From Isochrysis galbana (lineage: Eukaryota; Haptophyta; Isochrysidales; Isochrysidaceae): a DNA stretch of 64,000 nucleotides. A program made the position numbers and the translations under genes. The stretch spans positions 8,261,628 to 8,325,627 of the forward strand of contig CM030932.1 in assembly GCA_018136815.1 (NCBI GenBank). Direction: 5' to 3'. Every line of letters starts with the position of its first letter. Position 1 is the first letter of the stretch. The notes beneath the pieces are model-generated. The model worked only from the letters and a program-made list of their open reading frames with translations. It made no database searches and was not told the DNA's origin. This document shows positions 1-10,984 of the stretch, one piece after another.

Positions 1-500
1 GTGCTGCGCAAAGAAACATCTCTTATATGGCTACTTTACGTGAATGTGGGCCTTAGGGGTACGCATAGGGAAAAAGTTGGCATGCGCACGCACGGCGCCC
101 CCGCGGGGGGGCCGATGCACATCGCGCCGTGCCCACGCACGGCGTGCACAATGTGATTGCAAGTCATCACACGTACTGCGCAAAGAAACATCTCTTATAT
201 GGCTACTTTATGAATGTGGGCCTTAGGGCCTTAGGGGTACGCATAGGGAAAAAGTTGGCATGCGCACGCACGGCGCCCCCGCGGGGGGGGGCCGATGCAC
301 ATCGCGCCGTGCCCACGCACGGCGTGCACAATGTGATTGCAAGTCATCACACGTACTGTGCAAAGAAACATCTCTTATATGGCTAGTTTACGTAAATGTG
401 GACATTAGACATTAGGGGGTACGCATAGGGAAAAAGTTGGCATGCGCACGCACGGCGTCTCCGCGGGGACCGATGCACATCGCGCCGTGCACCGACAAGT
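1..500 (+). repeat. tandem array of ~175 bp repeat units
   Basis: Three consecutive units start near positions 1, 173 and 353 (spacing about 172 and 180 bp). Each contains the blocks CAAAGAAACATCTCTTATA, GGGAAAAAGTTGGCATGCGC and GATGCACATCGCGCCGTGC in the same order. The same unit recurs at 7139-8190 and, inverted, at about 11960-12215. No coding potential is convincing; the short ORFs here simply repeat with the unit. It is probably the body of a dispersed non-coding element or satellite. Confidence 0.85.
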
Positions 501-540
501 AATAAATATCTCTTAAAATGTATGTTAATGTAGTTGTCAC

Positions 541-703
541 ACAGGGGAAAAGCGCCGACACGGCGCCCCCGGGAGGGGACACGCGCCGCGGGAAAAGGGA
601 AAAAAAGTTGTTACGCTAGTTTGCGTTTAATTATAAAATAACGCTCTATATACAACTGTGGACATTCGATCGCTCAATTCGACTGATGTCCCACAATTGA
701 CGG
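541..703 (+). repeat. dispersed element end, copy 1 (X segment)
   Basis: A ~160 bp segment running from a GACACGGCGCCCCCGGGAGG block to TTGACGGAACG. It recurs at 8186-8345 (plus) and 52921-53080 (minus), each time next to the repeat-rich sequence. The centre holds GTTACGCTAGTTTGCGTTTA and GGACATTCGATCGCTCAATT, which are conserved between copies. It looks like one terminus of a mobile element; the other terminus was not recognised. Confidence 0.7.
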
Positions 704-705
704 AA

Positions 706-1530
706 CGCGACTTGGGGTGTCTGCGATGGAGAGAGGCATGGGCTCGAGGTCTTCGTCGAGGAGGGCCACCTGAGTGGCCGGGGTGAGGGGTGTGGTTAGT
801 CCCATGTGCGATCTAGTCTCATTAGGGTCCAAGAGATTTGTTGGATCCGAGTCGGTGTCGCCCTTTTTCGAGGGTTTTGCGTGTTGGGTGTTTTGTGTTG
901 GCTCTCTCTTGTTTGTGTTGGTGTTTGTTGAGCTGGGCCTCTTTGGCCACTGTTGTGCCCGTCGTTCGTGCGTCCGAGACGCGTCTGACCACCCGCCCGT
1001 CGGCTTTGTTGAAGAGCTTCCCCTGCGTTCCATCTCCTGTGCTGCCCTTGACCCCCATCCTGGGGGTCCACAGCTGTTCCATGTTGGGCCCCATGTTTGG
1101 GTACGTCATGCCCCCCTTGGGGTTTTGTGTGTGTTGGTGCCGGGTGCCGGGCCGGCACCTCGCGCCGGAGCGCGAGGGCGGTACCGCTGCTGTGTAGGGT
1201 CCAGGCCCGGAGGCCTTCCCTGATGGAGCGTCTCATTGGGGTGGTGTGTTTGGTGTGGCTGTGGGGTGTGGTTTGTGTGTGCTGATTGCTGTCAACCAGC
1301 ATGCTGGTCTTGCTCTCTCCGTTCTCGGTGTGGCGCGGGCGTGGCCCGCTGGCTCCTGTGCCCACCTGGCTGGGAGGGTCGTCCTGGCGCGGTCGCTTCG
1401 GCGACAGCGGTGTGTCCATGAGTCCTTCGTCCATCGCGGCGAGGGCAGCGGCAGCGAGAGCGGGCGGCGGCGCGCGCTCCATGACCCTATCGTTTTAACG
1501 ATAGTTGACCAACTATAGAGTTAGTTGCCC
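706..1530 (-). mobile_element. LINE fragment, 5' end and start of ORF1
   Basis: On the minus strand an ORF starts with ATG at 1482 and begins MERAPPP, the same start seen at 30992, 40125 and (minus) 37900. The protein is rich in Pro, Gln and Arg and contains the KRPRQDDPP stretch typical of this ORF1 family, but its frame is broken before 796. The 5' leader at 1483-1530 carries a near-palindrome (CTATCGTTTTAACGATAG). Only the 5' part of the element is present; it abuts the X segment at about 703. Confidence 0.7.
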
Positions 1531-1918
1531 CTTGCCCCAATGCGAACCAGCTAGTAGTATAAAGGCTTTTAGTTGACCGCATCGTTTATAACGATGACGA
1601 TGAGGTGAAGGAACCTTGGAGCAAGGGACGGGGGGGTACTAGGTAAGGGTAAATGTAGCATAAGCACAATTTCTCATACCAGCACACACGTAGGGGAATA
1701 ATTTTGCTTAAGTTTCTTTAATTTTTTGTACACGCATATTTTAATGCTCATTTTATGCCTTCTAGCGCTCGAAATTGACCATTGTAAGGCTACCTTCTAG
1801 GTCTTAGGGATGCCTCTAATCCTCTTCTGAGAGCCCAGACGCTGCGGAGAGGTGGTTGTCTAGTAGACCCACAAATAGATCCTTGCAGCAACGAAATCGA
1901 AGCTGTGGCGGCAAGGAG
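1531..1918. other. intergenic, no feature recognised
   Basis: AT-richer sequence between the LINE 5' end and the 3' end of the SNF2 gene. I see no gene. It probably includes the 3' UTR of the minus-strand gene ending at 1919. Confidence 0.5.
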
Positions 1919-4900
1919 TTAAAGGCATGCCTCCTCCGACTCGGCGATGACTTGCTTCACAAATGACTTCATCCCAGCTGCCTTCACGTCGTATCCGACA
2001 TAATTTGAAAGCTCAGCTAACACAGCCTTCAAGCTCATGGCTGTCTCCTCGTAGACAGCGAGGCGGGTGAGAATGCGGGTACGAAGAATGGAACGGCGTT
2101 CGTCCACAGCGCTTGCACTCATTTTGACGTGTGCCGCACAGGCCTTCGCGCCTTCCTGTGAGGACTCGGTGAGCTCACGTCGCTCTGTCTTCTTGCCAAC
2201 ACCAGCCGAGTGATGCGGTGTGGATTCTGTGGTTGGTTGCACATTCATGGGACTGCGAACGTCGTCGTTGACGTCGCTTGGAATTCCATTTCCATGGGAG
2301 TCCTTGGGCGTCTTCGTAGTTTTCCTTCCGGTATCCTTATCGACCCTATTTGTGTGAGTTGGAGTTCCAGACCCCCACCTTCTTTCATCGTCGATATCTA
2401 CATCCTCACAGGAGGCTTTCTCTTTCTGGCTCTGCATGTCTTCCATATCACTCGGTGCACTCGGTAGTAGTACATCGCGTAGAATACTGCCCATCAACCC
2501 TGCGTTATCACCATCCTTTGCTCGTTGCGCGCTCGTGGTGGATGGCCCTCCAAGCAGGGCAATTTGATTCATTGCCTTCTTGTCCGCAATTGCGAGAACA
2601 TTCTCGTCCACCGTGCCGAGCGTGGCCATCTTGATGACACGGACGGGCCGCGTTTGCCCCATTCGATGGGCACGATCAATCGCTTGCTGGTCGATAGCAG
2701 GGTTGAAGTCCACATCATGGAGAATAACGACATCAGCAGCAGTGAGATTGATACCAAGGCCGCATGCACGCGTCGACAGCAAAAAGCAATGAATAGAACT
2801 GTCCGTCGAGAACTCGTCGACAAGGCGCTGCCGCTCCGCTGCCTGTACAGCGCCGTCTGAGCGACGGTATTCTATCTCTAGATGATATAGGAGCTCCTCG
2901 ATGAGGTCCAACGAATTTGTCCACTGCGACAGGGATGGGAGTAATGGCGGGAGAATGTACAACATCAGCCATGGCGCAAGAACGAGAGTGCAATCTTCCG
3001 GTGTAATGCAACATGCAAGATGGAGAGGCGCAACCACAAACACCAAGAGCGCAGGATAAGCACAATGCTGTTCCACGGAGTGTGAGCGCTGATCTCCAAG
3101 ACAGGCACACCCTTCATTACCTGTGAGAATATCAGCGCACGGTGGCCTTCCTCAATGAGCTTTGGCAGCATCTTGGCGAGTTTGCGTGCCTTGGCAGACG
3201 CCAAGAAAGCGTCAGAAGAAAGGCAGAGGGGGCGCAGGGCAGAGTATGCCTTGCAGCACAAATGGATGTCGAGGTCGGACATCGACTTGACGTGCTCGAG
3301 AACGGTGTCGTACGAGCAGGAGTCGCCAAAGTGCCCTTCGCAATGCAGCGCATTGGCAACCTTGTGCAGTTTGTCACTGTAATGTCGTTGCAACAGAAGT
3401 GGATGCTGAGCTGCCTTGCGGAGCTCGGTGAAAGCGGACGTGATCCATGAGCTGCCATCAGCGACCATTGAGCTGTCTTCATCTTGATTCAACCCATCAA
3501 CTCTGCCAAGTCCATGCGCCCTGTCAGCTTGCTTGCGCCGAGCCCAAATCTCGAGTCGCTTTGAGTTCTCGCGTGTGATTCGTGCCATGGTTGCGTCATA
3601 TTCAGCACGTTGCTCTGGCGGCATTTGCACACGCGCTACTTCTTCCGTCTTGGGGGGGAGCTCGAGCAAAACATCAGCCTTGAGCCGCCGCAGTACAAAT
3701 GGGCGCATAATCCTTTGAACCTTGGCCACTTTAGGAGCCCGCTCATCTTCATCGCAACGGTCAAGGCTGCGGAAAAGTGACGCAAGCTGCGACCCTTTGG
3801 ATCCACGTTGCGCAAAGAGCTTGGGCGCGAGAAACGAAAGTAGAGTGAGCAACTCCTGAGCGTTGTTTTCGACCGGTGTCCCGGTGAGCAGCACTCGATG
3901 GGCGCAAGCGATCCGTGAGATGGCGCTGTGTACGTGGGTTCTTGAGTTTTTGATTTTCTGCAACGAGGTGCGCCAAGTAACGACTGTCGGTTTGTGGGCC
4001 GCCATTATGGCTGTGCCACAGGCGATCCACAATTTCGGCGAGGGCAAGGCAGCATAACCGAGTAGGGGAGGAGGCTCGTACACCAACAGCCTACCTGAGC
4101 TTCGTCTATGATCAGGTATGATAGCTTTCCACTAGCGCCATTCCGTCCAACCTTCTTCTGCAAGAAGGCCTGCTCACTGAGTGCACTCCCTGTTGAACGC
4201 TCAAAGGCAGAAAATGAGCATACCACCACATGCGGCGCATCATCACCACCTTCGATCTGTGCACGTGCAGAAGCCTTTGTCGCCTCGTCGCCGTGGTATT
4301 TGACAACGCGCATCGCAGGGCACCACCGATGGATTTCGCGAACCCAATTTTCAAGGGTCGCGACCGGTGCCACAATTAGGTGAGGGCCTTCATCGTCCTG
4401 CGAATAGCGCGCGCCGATGGAGATCGAGTCCGCAGAGTCCACCCATCACACGATCTTTTGTGTCACGCTGTGCATGGCGTGCCATCAAAGGTGCGCGTAC
4501 CTCATCTTCCCATACTTTTGCTAGGAGCGCAATGGTTTGGATAGTCTTGCCGAGGCCCATGTCATCAGCAAGAATCCCGCCGGTCCCGTGCTTGATTTAT
4601 GTGGATAGGGGGCGGATGTGTAAGCAGTGGGTTTGATCGATGCTAACACAGCATGCATGGTGAGAGTATTCGAACTCCGACGGATATCCCGAGCGGAGAC
4701 GCAGCACACCTGCCGTAGACCATAGAGCCAACTCAGCCCCACCAACTGGTGCGGAAGCATGCTCAATTCTTGGGACAGCAGGCGGGGCTGTGCCATGCCC
4801 GTGCTCTTGTCGGGCATCAAAACGCCAACCGTTCCACCATTGTTCTTGCCAGTGTTTACATCAATTGTCTGTTCGAGCAGCGGGGCGAGCCTCTCGCGAA

Positions 4901-6013
4901 TTTGGCTTGCGACGACTTCACACTTATCGATGACCTGCGAGGTCATGATACATTTTTGTAAGCCAGGAGCCGTGTGAAAAATTTGCAGAGTACCTCATGC
5001 CTTATGATGCCGGTGCGAGTCCCGATACATTGAAGTGCCCATCTCCAGTGGGTCGGGACAATTGGCGTACACGCGTAGTGTTGAGCTCGCACACGACAAA
5101 CCTTGTCAAGTTCTCCATCCTCTTCTTTTTCTTTTTCGGCAGGAGAGCCATGCTTATTGTCATCCTTATCGCTGCCCTCGTTTGCTGAGACTTCACATGT
5201 ATCCTCGTCAGAATCGAGAACTGCAGTTTTCGGGCGTTTCGAGCTGAATGCTTTCATATGTGACGATACGGACACATTCAGGTCGTGGTCTGGAACCTCC
5301 CGTGACGCTGACCTCTCGCGCTTAGAGGTTACAGGGAGATCGGTTCCCTTCCTCTGATTCACCAAGGCTTCTAAGGCCTTCCGCCGCTCAGCCTTGGCCG
5401 CGTCATCAAGCCGGCTAGCAATCTTGGGAGCGCATGAGTCGGAACGCTGATTCATTAACCCTAGTTCCCCATCCGTCGGCTTGGTAACTTCCGGACGACG
5501 GTCGCCTTTGGAGGAGACCCAGGTCACATCACCTAAGGCAAGGAGAAACTGCTTCACCACGGCCACATCTGCATCGCTGCAGTACTCAGAAGAGGGTCTG
5601 TGGGGACATGCGCATGGAGTGGGAAGCACCGTACCAGCCGTGGAGACTTCACGCCGCCAGGTTACACCGTTGTTCTGATGCCATCGACTGACATGTCGTT
5701 CCCACTTATAAAGCTTCTCCCGTAGCGCCTGGTCGGCAACCACCTTCCCAGTCTGTACCTGTCTTACGCAGTCAAGTACCATATTGAGATTGATACGGCC
5801 GGCTTCATCACGGAATGCAAGCTGCTTCTTGTCGCTGATCAGGAATCGGCTGGATGATAGACCTTGCGCGTTGATCGTACACAGCGGAGCGTTGCAGTCT
5901 GCTTGGCGAAGAATGGGGGTGGTTAGTAATGAGCGCATACGTAGCGGGCAGCGTGCGCGTGCCTGGCGTGCGTGCTGCGTCGACCCGCTCAACTCACATT
6001 CGGTTGACGACAT
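1919..6013 (-). CDS. SNF2-family chromatin remodelling ATPase, SMARCAD1/Fun30-like
   Basis: Seven exons on the minus strand: 6013-5998, 5898-5102, 4934-4710, 4590-4501, 4397-4095, 3957-3121 and 2923-1919, all joined by GT-AG introns and keeping frame (about 1090 residues). The first exon is 16 nt, ends before GTGAGT and has an in-frame stop just upstream of its ATG. The N-terminal third is acidic and Ser/Lys-rich. The helicase core shows [12 protein letters not shown], the Walker A box [11 protein letters not shown], the DEAH-box equivalent [16 protein letters not shown], and the C-terminal lobe with [12 protein letters not shown] and [10 protein letters not shown] followed by [13 protein letters not shown]. 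The HD-DFNP variant is characteristic of SMARCAD1/Fun30/Etl1 rather than ISWI or INO80. Such enzymes move or evict nucleosomes in heterochromatin and at DNA breaks. The core is intact, so the gene looks functional. Subfamily assignment is inferred from motifs. Confidence 0.88.
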
Positions 6014-6201
6014 CGCGGATCCTTCTTGAAGTCAGGAAGAGCGAGGCAGACAGAGCCTCTTGGGGGCGGCGCCGGGGTCGGTTGGAGGCTGAGGCAGCCA
6101 GTTTTGGCGCGAGAACTCCCGGCGTTAGAACTTAAAGCGTCGTAGGACATCTTGTTAGCCAGGATCCAGGATCCCTAGCCTAGTTGGGAGATACGTATTC
6201 A

Positions 6202-6228
6202 CTGTATTTGGCCGAAGGCCAAATACAG
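6202..6228. repeat. perfect hairpin upstream of the SNF2 gene, within a dispersed repeat
   Basis: CTGTATTTGGCC, a GAA loop and GGCCAAATACAG form a perfect 12 bp inverted repeat. The adjoining 6229-6290 (CCGTATTTG repeated, then AAACCCCCTCT) resembles 15420-15480. This suggests the end of a small DNA element rather than a promoter feature. Confidence 0.55.
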
Positions 6229-6363
6229 ACCGTATTTGCCGTATTTGAAACCCCCTCTATGTGCCCCTCCGTATTTGGACGGTGGCGCGCGCCCGCACAC
6301 GCGCGGCACAGCTAGCAGCCGCCCGCGCGGCTAGCTAGCAGCGGCGGCGCGGCGCGAGGCATC

Positions 6364-7138
6364 TCACCTCAACAACTTCTCAACGAGCTCAGCACTGGGA
6401 CTCACATTCGCATCACCAACCCACTGCTCCTCCCCATCCCCATCACTATCCTCATCACTCTCCCATGGCACAACATCAGGTTTCCAAGCAGCACTCTGGG
6501 AACGCATCTGCACATGCATGGACTCATGACAAAAAACCAGCTTATCTGCCACCTGATGGGACATTCGCGACCGAGCTTGAGAATGTATTTGGCCATATAC
6601 TGACCAATTGCATTCGGCGGCCGATGCAGCGACGGGTTGGGACAGAACTTGTTGTGCAATCGATGCAAGCATAGGGACATGCTTGCCATACATCATCCAC
6701 CATTGCGACGGTTCCATAACCTTGGCGTTCTCCAATGCTGACGGCCGAGAGAAAGCACCACTGCCACTTTGGAATACAGCAAATTCTCTCTCCACTCGGG
6801 CGATTCGTTGAACTACTTCAGGGGAGGAGACGGTGCATTCTCTCCAAGCTTGCTCTGGGTTAGGGGAGGCCAAGATCGTGTCACGTAAACAAAGGCGGTC
6901 AACAATTGTCTGCAAGCCCTCCGTCGTCGCGTCATCCAAGTCACCTACCGTCTGCATGTATTGTGGGTCCAACGCGTAGCCTGCGGCGTGCATAGGCGAG
7001 TGGAGGTATTCCCAACGTTCGGCGTGAAGCTTTGCCAATTCCTTGAACCAAGGGACTCTATCGTGCATGGCTTCAATGCGTTGGCCGATCCTCCTCAGGT
7101 TGGGGTTGGAAGTGGTGTGGTGTGGGGCTGACGGCGAA
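6364..7138 (-). pseudogene. hAT-family transposase, C-terminal remnant
   Basis: An open frame of about 258 codons encodes the C-terminal part of a hAT transposase: RWEYLHSPMHAAGYALDP followed by the dimerisation domain (SQWWMMYGKHVPML, LASIAQQVLSQP, CNWSVYGQIHS, ADKLVF). The catalytic N-terminal half is absent. The 5' side is cut where the ~175 bp repeat sequence begins (about 7139), so the ORF's apparent start lies in foreign sequence. It is a dead fragment unless spliced to something outside the repeat. hAT enzymes excise and insert DNA transposons as dimers through this region. Confidence 0.8.
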
Positions 7139-8345
7139 AACGTTTCTATGCGCACGCACGGCGCCCTCGCGAGGGGGGGGAGTCGATGCGCATACGCACG
7201 GCGTGCACAATGATTACAAGTAATCGGATAAAGGTACCCAGCTTTCTAGGACCAGTCCTAGAAACTAGGACGGACTTTGCTATGTGAGAGCAAGAGCATA
7301 CCATGTCATTTTGTCCCAAACCTTGGCTATTGAGTTACCACATGCATGTCCTCATTAAATGTTCCAGGTGTACCTGGGCACCATTCCCTCAGCAACACCA
7401 AGTTTTGTGACGCGTTTACGGGTCACCTGGTCGGAATTGCTGCTTGTCCTAGAAACGGGAGAAATGGCTGATACCACCCAATGGGGAGCTCTTCTACCCA
7501 TGGTCCCCAGGAGATAAAATGTTGCTTTGACTGCCCTCTTTGAGACCTTCAGTGACCACCAAGCTTGGTTCTGTCATCTAAGTGTCCAATCCGCTAGCCT
7601 ACTGCTCCAAAAGGTCTAAAATAAAACTCCTCTGGTGCGAGCGGACGCCCGAGTGCAGCACCGCATGCTGAATGTGGTAGCAAAAGTAAGCAAAGACAAG
7701 CTCCGCAGAGTTGGTCATGGGGAGAGCTAAGGTTGAATGGGATGTGGAGATGGTTTGCTTCAGGTGATGGGATGTCTCATAAGCTCACCATAGGCTATAA
7801 TGGAGGCATGATCGGCAGAGTCCTAGAAATCCAAGGATTTTCTAGGACGTGGTCCTAGTTTCTAGGACGGAATTTTTTGTCCGTAATCACACGTGCCGCG
7901 TAAACGAAACATCGTATATGGCTACTTTACGTTAATGTGGGCCTTAGGGGAAAAAGCTTCTATGCGCACGCACGGCGCCCTCGCGAGGGGGGAGCCGATG
8001 CGCGTACGCACGGCGTGCACAGTGATTGCAAGTAATCACACGTGCTGCGCAACGAAACATCTCGTATACGGCTACTTTACGTTAATGTGGGCCTTAGGGG
8101 AAAAAGTTTCTATGCGCACGCACGGCGCCCCCGCGGGGTGGCCGATGCACATCGCGCCGTGCCCATAGTTACAAGTAATCACAATCGAAAAGCGCCGACA
8201 CGGCGCCCTCCAGGGGGACACGCGTCGCGGGAAGCAGGGAATGTTACGCTAGTCTACATTTAATTTTAAAATAACGCTATGTGTACAACTGTGGACATTC
8301 GATCGCTCAATTCGACTCATGTCCCACATTTGACGGAACGACACC
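7139..8345 (+). repeat. second copy of the ~175 bp array plus X segment
   Basis: Units with GCGCACGCACGGCGCCC and GCAAGTAATCACACGTGC occur at 7139-7225 and 7883-8190, followed by the X segment (8186-8345) ending TTGACGGAACGACACCT. A 657 bp insertion separates the first unit from the rest. The array truncates the hAT remnant on its left. Confidence 0.75.
7226..7882. mobile_element. 657 bp MITE-like non-coding element
   Basis: GTAATC occurs at 7220-7225 and again at 7883-7888, and the uninterrupted repeat unit has this hexamer once, so this is an insertion with a 6 bp target duplication. The element starts GGATAAAGG and ends TTTTTTGTCC (GGACAAAAAA reversed), an imperfect terminal inverted repeat. 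Both subterminal regions carry CCTAGAAACTAGGAC-type palindromes (7256-7271 and 7850-7866). I see no ORF of interest inside. Confidence 0.65.
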
Positions 8346-8721
8346 TCAGGGCTCTCGTGGGGGAACGATGACGATAGCGGCAAGTGGGGGAGGGGGCGGT
8401 GTTCATGGATCCCTGAGACCCCAAGGCCCAGAGAGATCGATGACTAGAGGATGAGCAATGAGTGTTGAACCAAACGCACGGCCGAGAATTAAACGCACAA
8501 ATGGCTGCTAGCTACTTAAGTACCCAGTCATCGCTGGTGCCGCTGCTGTTGAATGTGATGCGGCTTTCACCGTCTCTCAAGTCAATCGCTAAGATAAACA
8601 AAGCGGCGCATGGTACTCGACACTAAGAGAGTAGCCCGCCGAATCCACGAGTTGTGATACTCAGAGGCTATCATGTATTGTGCAAAATCGAGAAAGCGTA
8701 GCTCAAGGCATTCGTGTGCGC
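8346..8721. other. intergenic, no gene recognised
   Basis: Low-complexity purine-rich start, then unique sequence leading to the 3' end of the dienelactone hydrolase gene. A hAT-type CTTTCACCGTCTCTCAAG stretch is too short to call. Confidence 0.4.
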
Positions 8722-9582
8722 TCATGCCTTTAGATGTTTGGCAAAGAAATCAAAGAGACGACCCCACGCCTTCTCAGCTTGTTCGGCATCGTACACTTGT
8801 TGACCCAGCTTCTCCTTCCGCTCCTCAAATGAAGCATAGGGAGCAGGAGAATCGTTCATGAATGCATGGCCTACTTTCTCATAGATGAATACTTCCACGT
8901 CGGTATTGCCCGCGGCCTTCAAATCGGCCTCGAGTTTTTTGGCGGTTGCGACATCAGAGAATCCTGTCATGCCATCTTCTTGGCCGAAATGGCCCTGGGA
9001 TCAGCGGTGAGCCAAAAGTGAGTGTTGTAACCAAGCTGACTGATGTGCGAGAGCGACTGCACAGTACATCAAGGAATCAGCTATGGGATGTGGTGCTGTC
9101 GTAGATGGACGATGTCTCCAAAGAGTAGCGCGCACCTGCACAGGTTTGTCCTTCAGAGTTGCGCAGTCAAAGAGACCAAAATTGACACCGTAGAAAGGTG
9201 CGGCGCACTTGATGTCTGGGCTCTTTGCTAGGCCGCCCATGGTGAGCGCTCCGCCCATACAGAATCCCGTGATTCCGATGGCCGGAGAGCCCTCGGACTT
9301 GAGGTATGCGGCAGCATCGGCTATCTCAACCGTGGCAGCCGAGAAGTCGAGGTTGCTCATCATATGGTGCGCCTCTTCTGCATCAACCCCAACCTTGCCC
9401 TTGTAGAGGTCTGGCAGCAGCACCCGGTAGCCCTGCGATGCAATCTTGGCGGCTTGCTGCTTGATCTGGTCGGTGATTCCCCACCATTCTTGGATAACGA
9501 TCACAGCAGGCTTGCCCTTCTCCCCGGTCACGAAAGCGGGGAACGGCGTGGGGGCAGCTCCAGAGACGGTGATGGCCTCCAT
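8722..9582 (-). CDS. dienelactone hydrolase family protein
   Basis: Two exons, 9582-9136 and 8994-8722, joined by a GT-AG intron at a phase 0 site; 239 residues, normal for the family. The N-terminal half has VIVIQEWWGI, the strand and loop shared by DLH enzymes, then LLPDLYKGKVG and the nucleophile elbow GFCMGG with Cys as catalytic residue. Exon 2 supplies GQEDGM, which carries the likely Asp, and VGHAFMN with the catalytic His. DLH enzymes are alpha/beta hydrolases that open lactone rings; eukaryotic members are mostly cytosolic hydrolases with unknown natural substrates. No targeting peptide is visible. The start is the first ATG in a good context. The family call is firm; the substrate is unknown. 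Confidence 0.92.
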
Positions 9583-10079
9583 GGTTCGCTCAAGCCGCGC
9601 GCGGGATGTCGAAAAGCGAGGTCGTCAGAGAGAGAAGCTTCAGTGAGAGTTCCAATTCTGTCCATCAATTTGCTAAAAGGTTTTTTTCTTCATTCATTTT
9701 TCAAGACTAATTTTGAGAACTACACCACACCTCCTTGCTTCCCGTCAGCATCATGAAAGTCAGATGCGTTGGGTGAAGAACACACCCACTCAGCCGCCGC
9801 CTGGAGGTCAGGCTCGAGCCGCAGGGGCATGTTGTCAAGAGGGTGCGGGGCGGCAGTGGCTTCGGCCAGGTGACGCGAGACATCGAGGGAGCGGGCGGCC
9901 GCAAGCCGCAAGCGCCCTCGGGTCGCCCGGCATGAATGCGCGGTGCTGCCTGCCCCAGGGGGACGGCGCCGCCGCCGACCGCTTGTACGCGGTGAATGGC
10001 GAGAGCGAGGCGAGAAGGGCGGAGGCCTCTGCAAAGTGCTAGCTAGCCAAAGCGCCAAAGCACCAAATGCCGAAGTGCC
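9583..10079. other. upstream region of the DLH gene, no gene recognised
   Basis: GC-rich, with several overlapping open frames that show no recognisable protein and no consistent codon bias. Confidence 0.4.
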
Positions 10080-10245
10080 GCCGGGACCGCGCCGCCAATC
10101 GCGCCCGCCGCGCGCTACGAGGGGGGGAAGGCGGAGAGGCGGGGAAAAGGGGAGCAAGGGCGGTGCCGCGGTGTCTGTGAGAGGTAGTGAATGCCGGTAT
10201 AGTAGTAGGTGTATAGCCCTGAATCTTCTGAGGTTTTTTTTCGAA
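10080..10245 (+). mobile_element. LINE 3' tail
   Basis: Purine-rich GGGGGAAGGCGGAGAGGC, then AGGGCGGTGCCG, then TAGGTGTATAGCCCTGAATC and TTCTGAGG with eight T residues. This is the 3' tail also seen at 37926-38070, 44800-44968 and 54950-55170, where the end reads CCTGAATCTTCAGA plus T-run. No coding part remains: a severely 5'-truncated copy. Confidence 0.7.
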
Positions 10246-10984
10246 GTGATTGCAATTCATCACACCTGTTTCTTAAGTTGCCCATCGCGGGGTTGAGGGC
10301 TGTGCATTCAATTCAACCGCGGGGGAATCGCATGCGTGCGCGTGCGCCCAGAACTCCCCCTCCCCCCCCTCGCGGAAACTGAGGGCGTGCATCTTCATCG
10401 GACGCGCATCTGACGAAACCACGAAACCTGCTTCTCTCCTCAGCTTTGTGGTGGAGTTCTACATCATTTACCGAAGCCCACTAGGGTATGGCTTCATACT
10501 GCGGTAGCTGTGTAACATCCCATGAACCATGAACCATGAAGTACGATGTGACTATTATGGATTATGGAACGCCAGCGGACAGACGGACAGTAATGAATAG
10601 CGCGCGGGTACATCTTTCTAAAAAGGACTTGGACTTGGAGGTCGCGTGCCGTATCGAATGTCGCCACCGACAGCTCCAGAATCAATATTATTGTAAACGG
10701 ACATGTTGAGATTTGATGGCTCAAATTGAATCCGTCCCATATTCGACGGAACGCGGCACGCGACTTGTCCTCGCCCCTCATCCTCATCCCCTCATATGCT
10801 CCGGTAACCCCCCATGGCCCCCCTTCGGGCTAAATGTCAAGCATTCTCATCAACCACAGCCCCAGCCATTCCACTACCCCAGCCACAGAGCCCAACCAAG
10901 GCTGCGTGCGCGGCGAGAATATTATACGACCAAAAAATTCAAATGAATTCTTGTTCTTGTGCCTTTAACCTTTAACCTTTAAAG
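10246..10984. other. intergenic with short repeat ends
   Basis: At 10690-10755 lies a sequence related to the X segment end (TTCGACGGAACGCG). At 10900-10945 is a GCGGCGAGAATATTA tail also found at 12830-12860 and 25655-25690. No gene is visible. Confidence 0.45.

Noticed and set aside
5600-5680. Extra mini-intron in exon 2 of the SNF2 gene
   Set aside because: Possible GTACGG to CCACAG pair is only 37 nt and the frame is open without splicing; transcripts would be needed.
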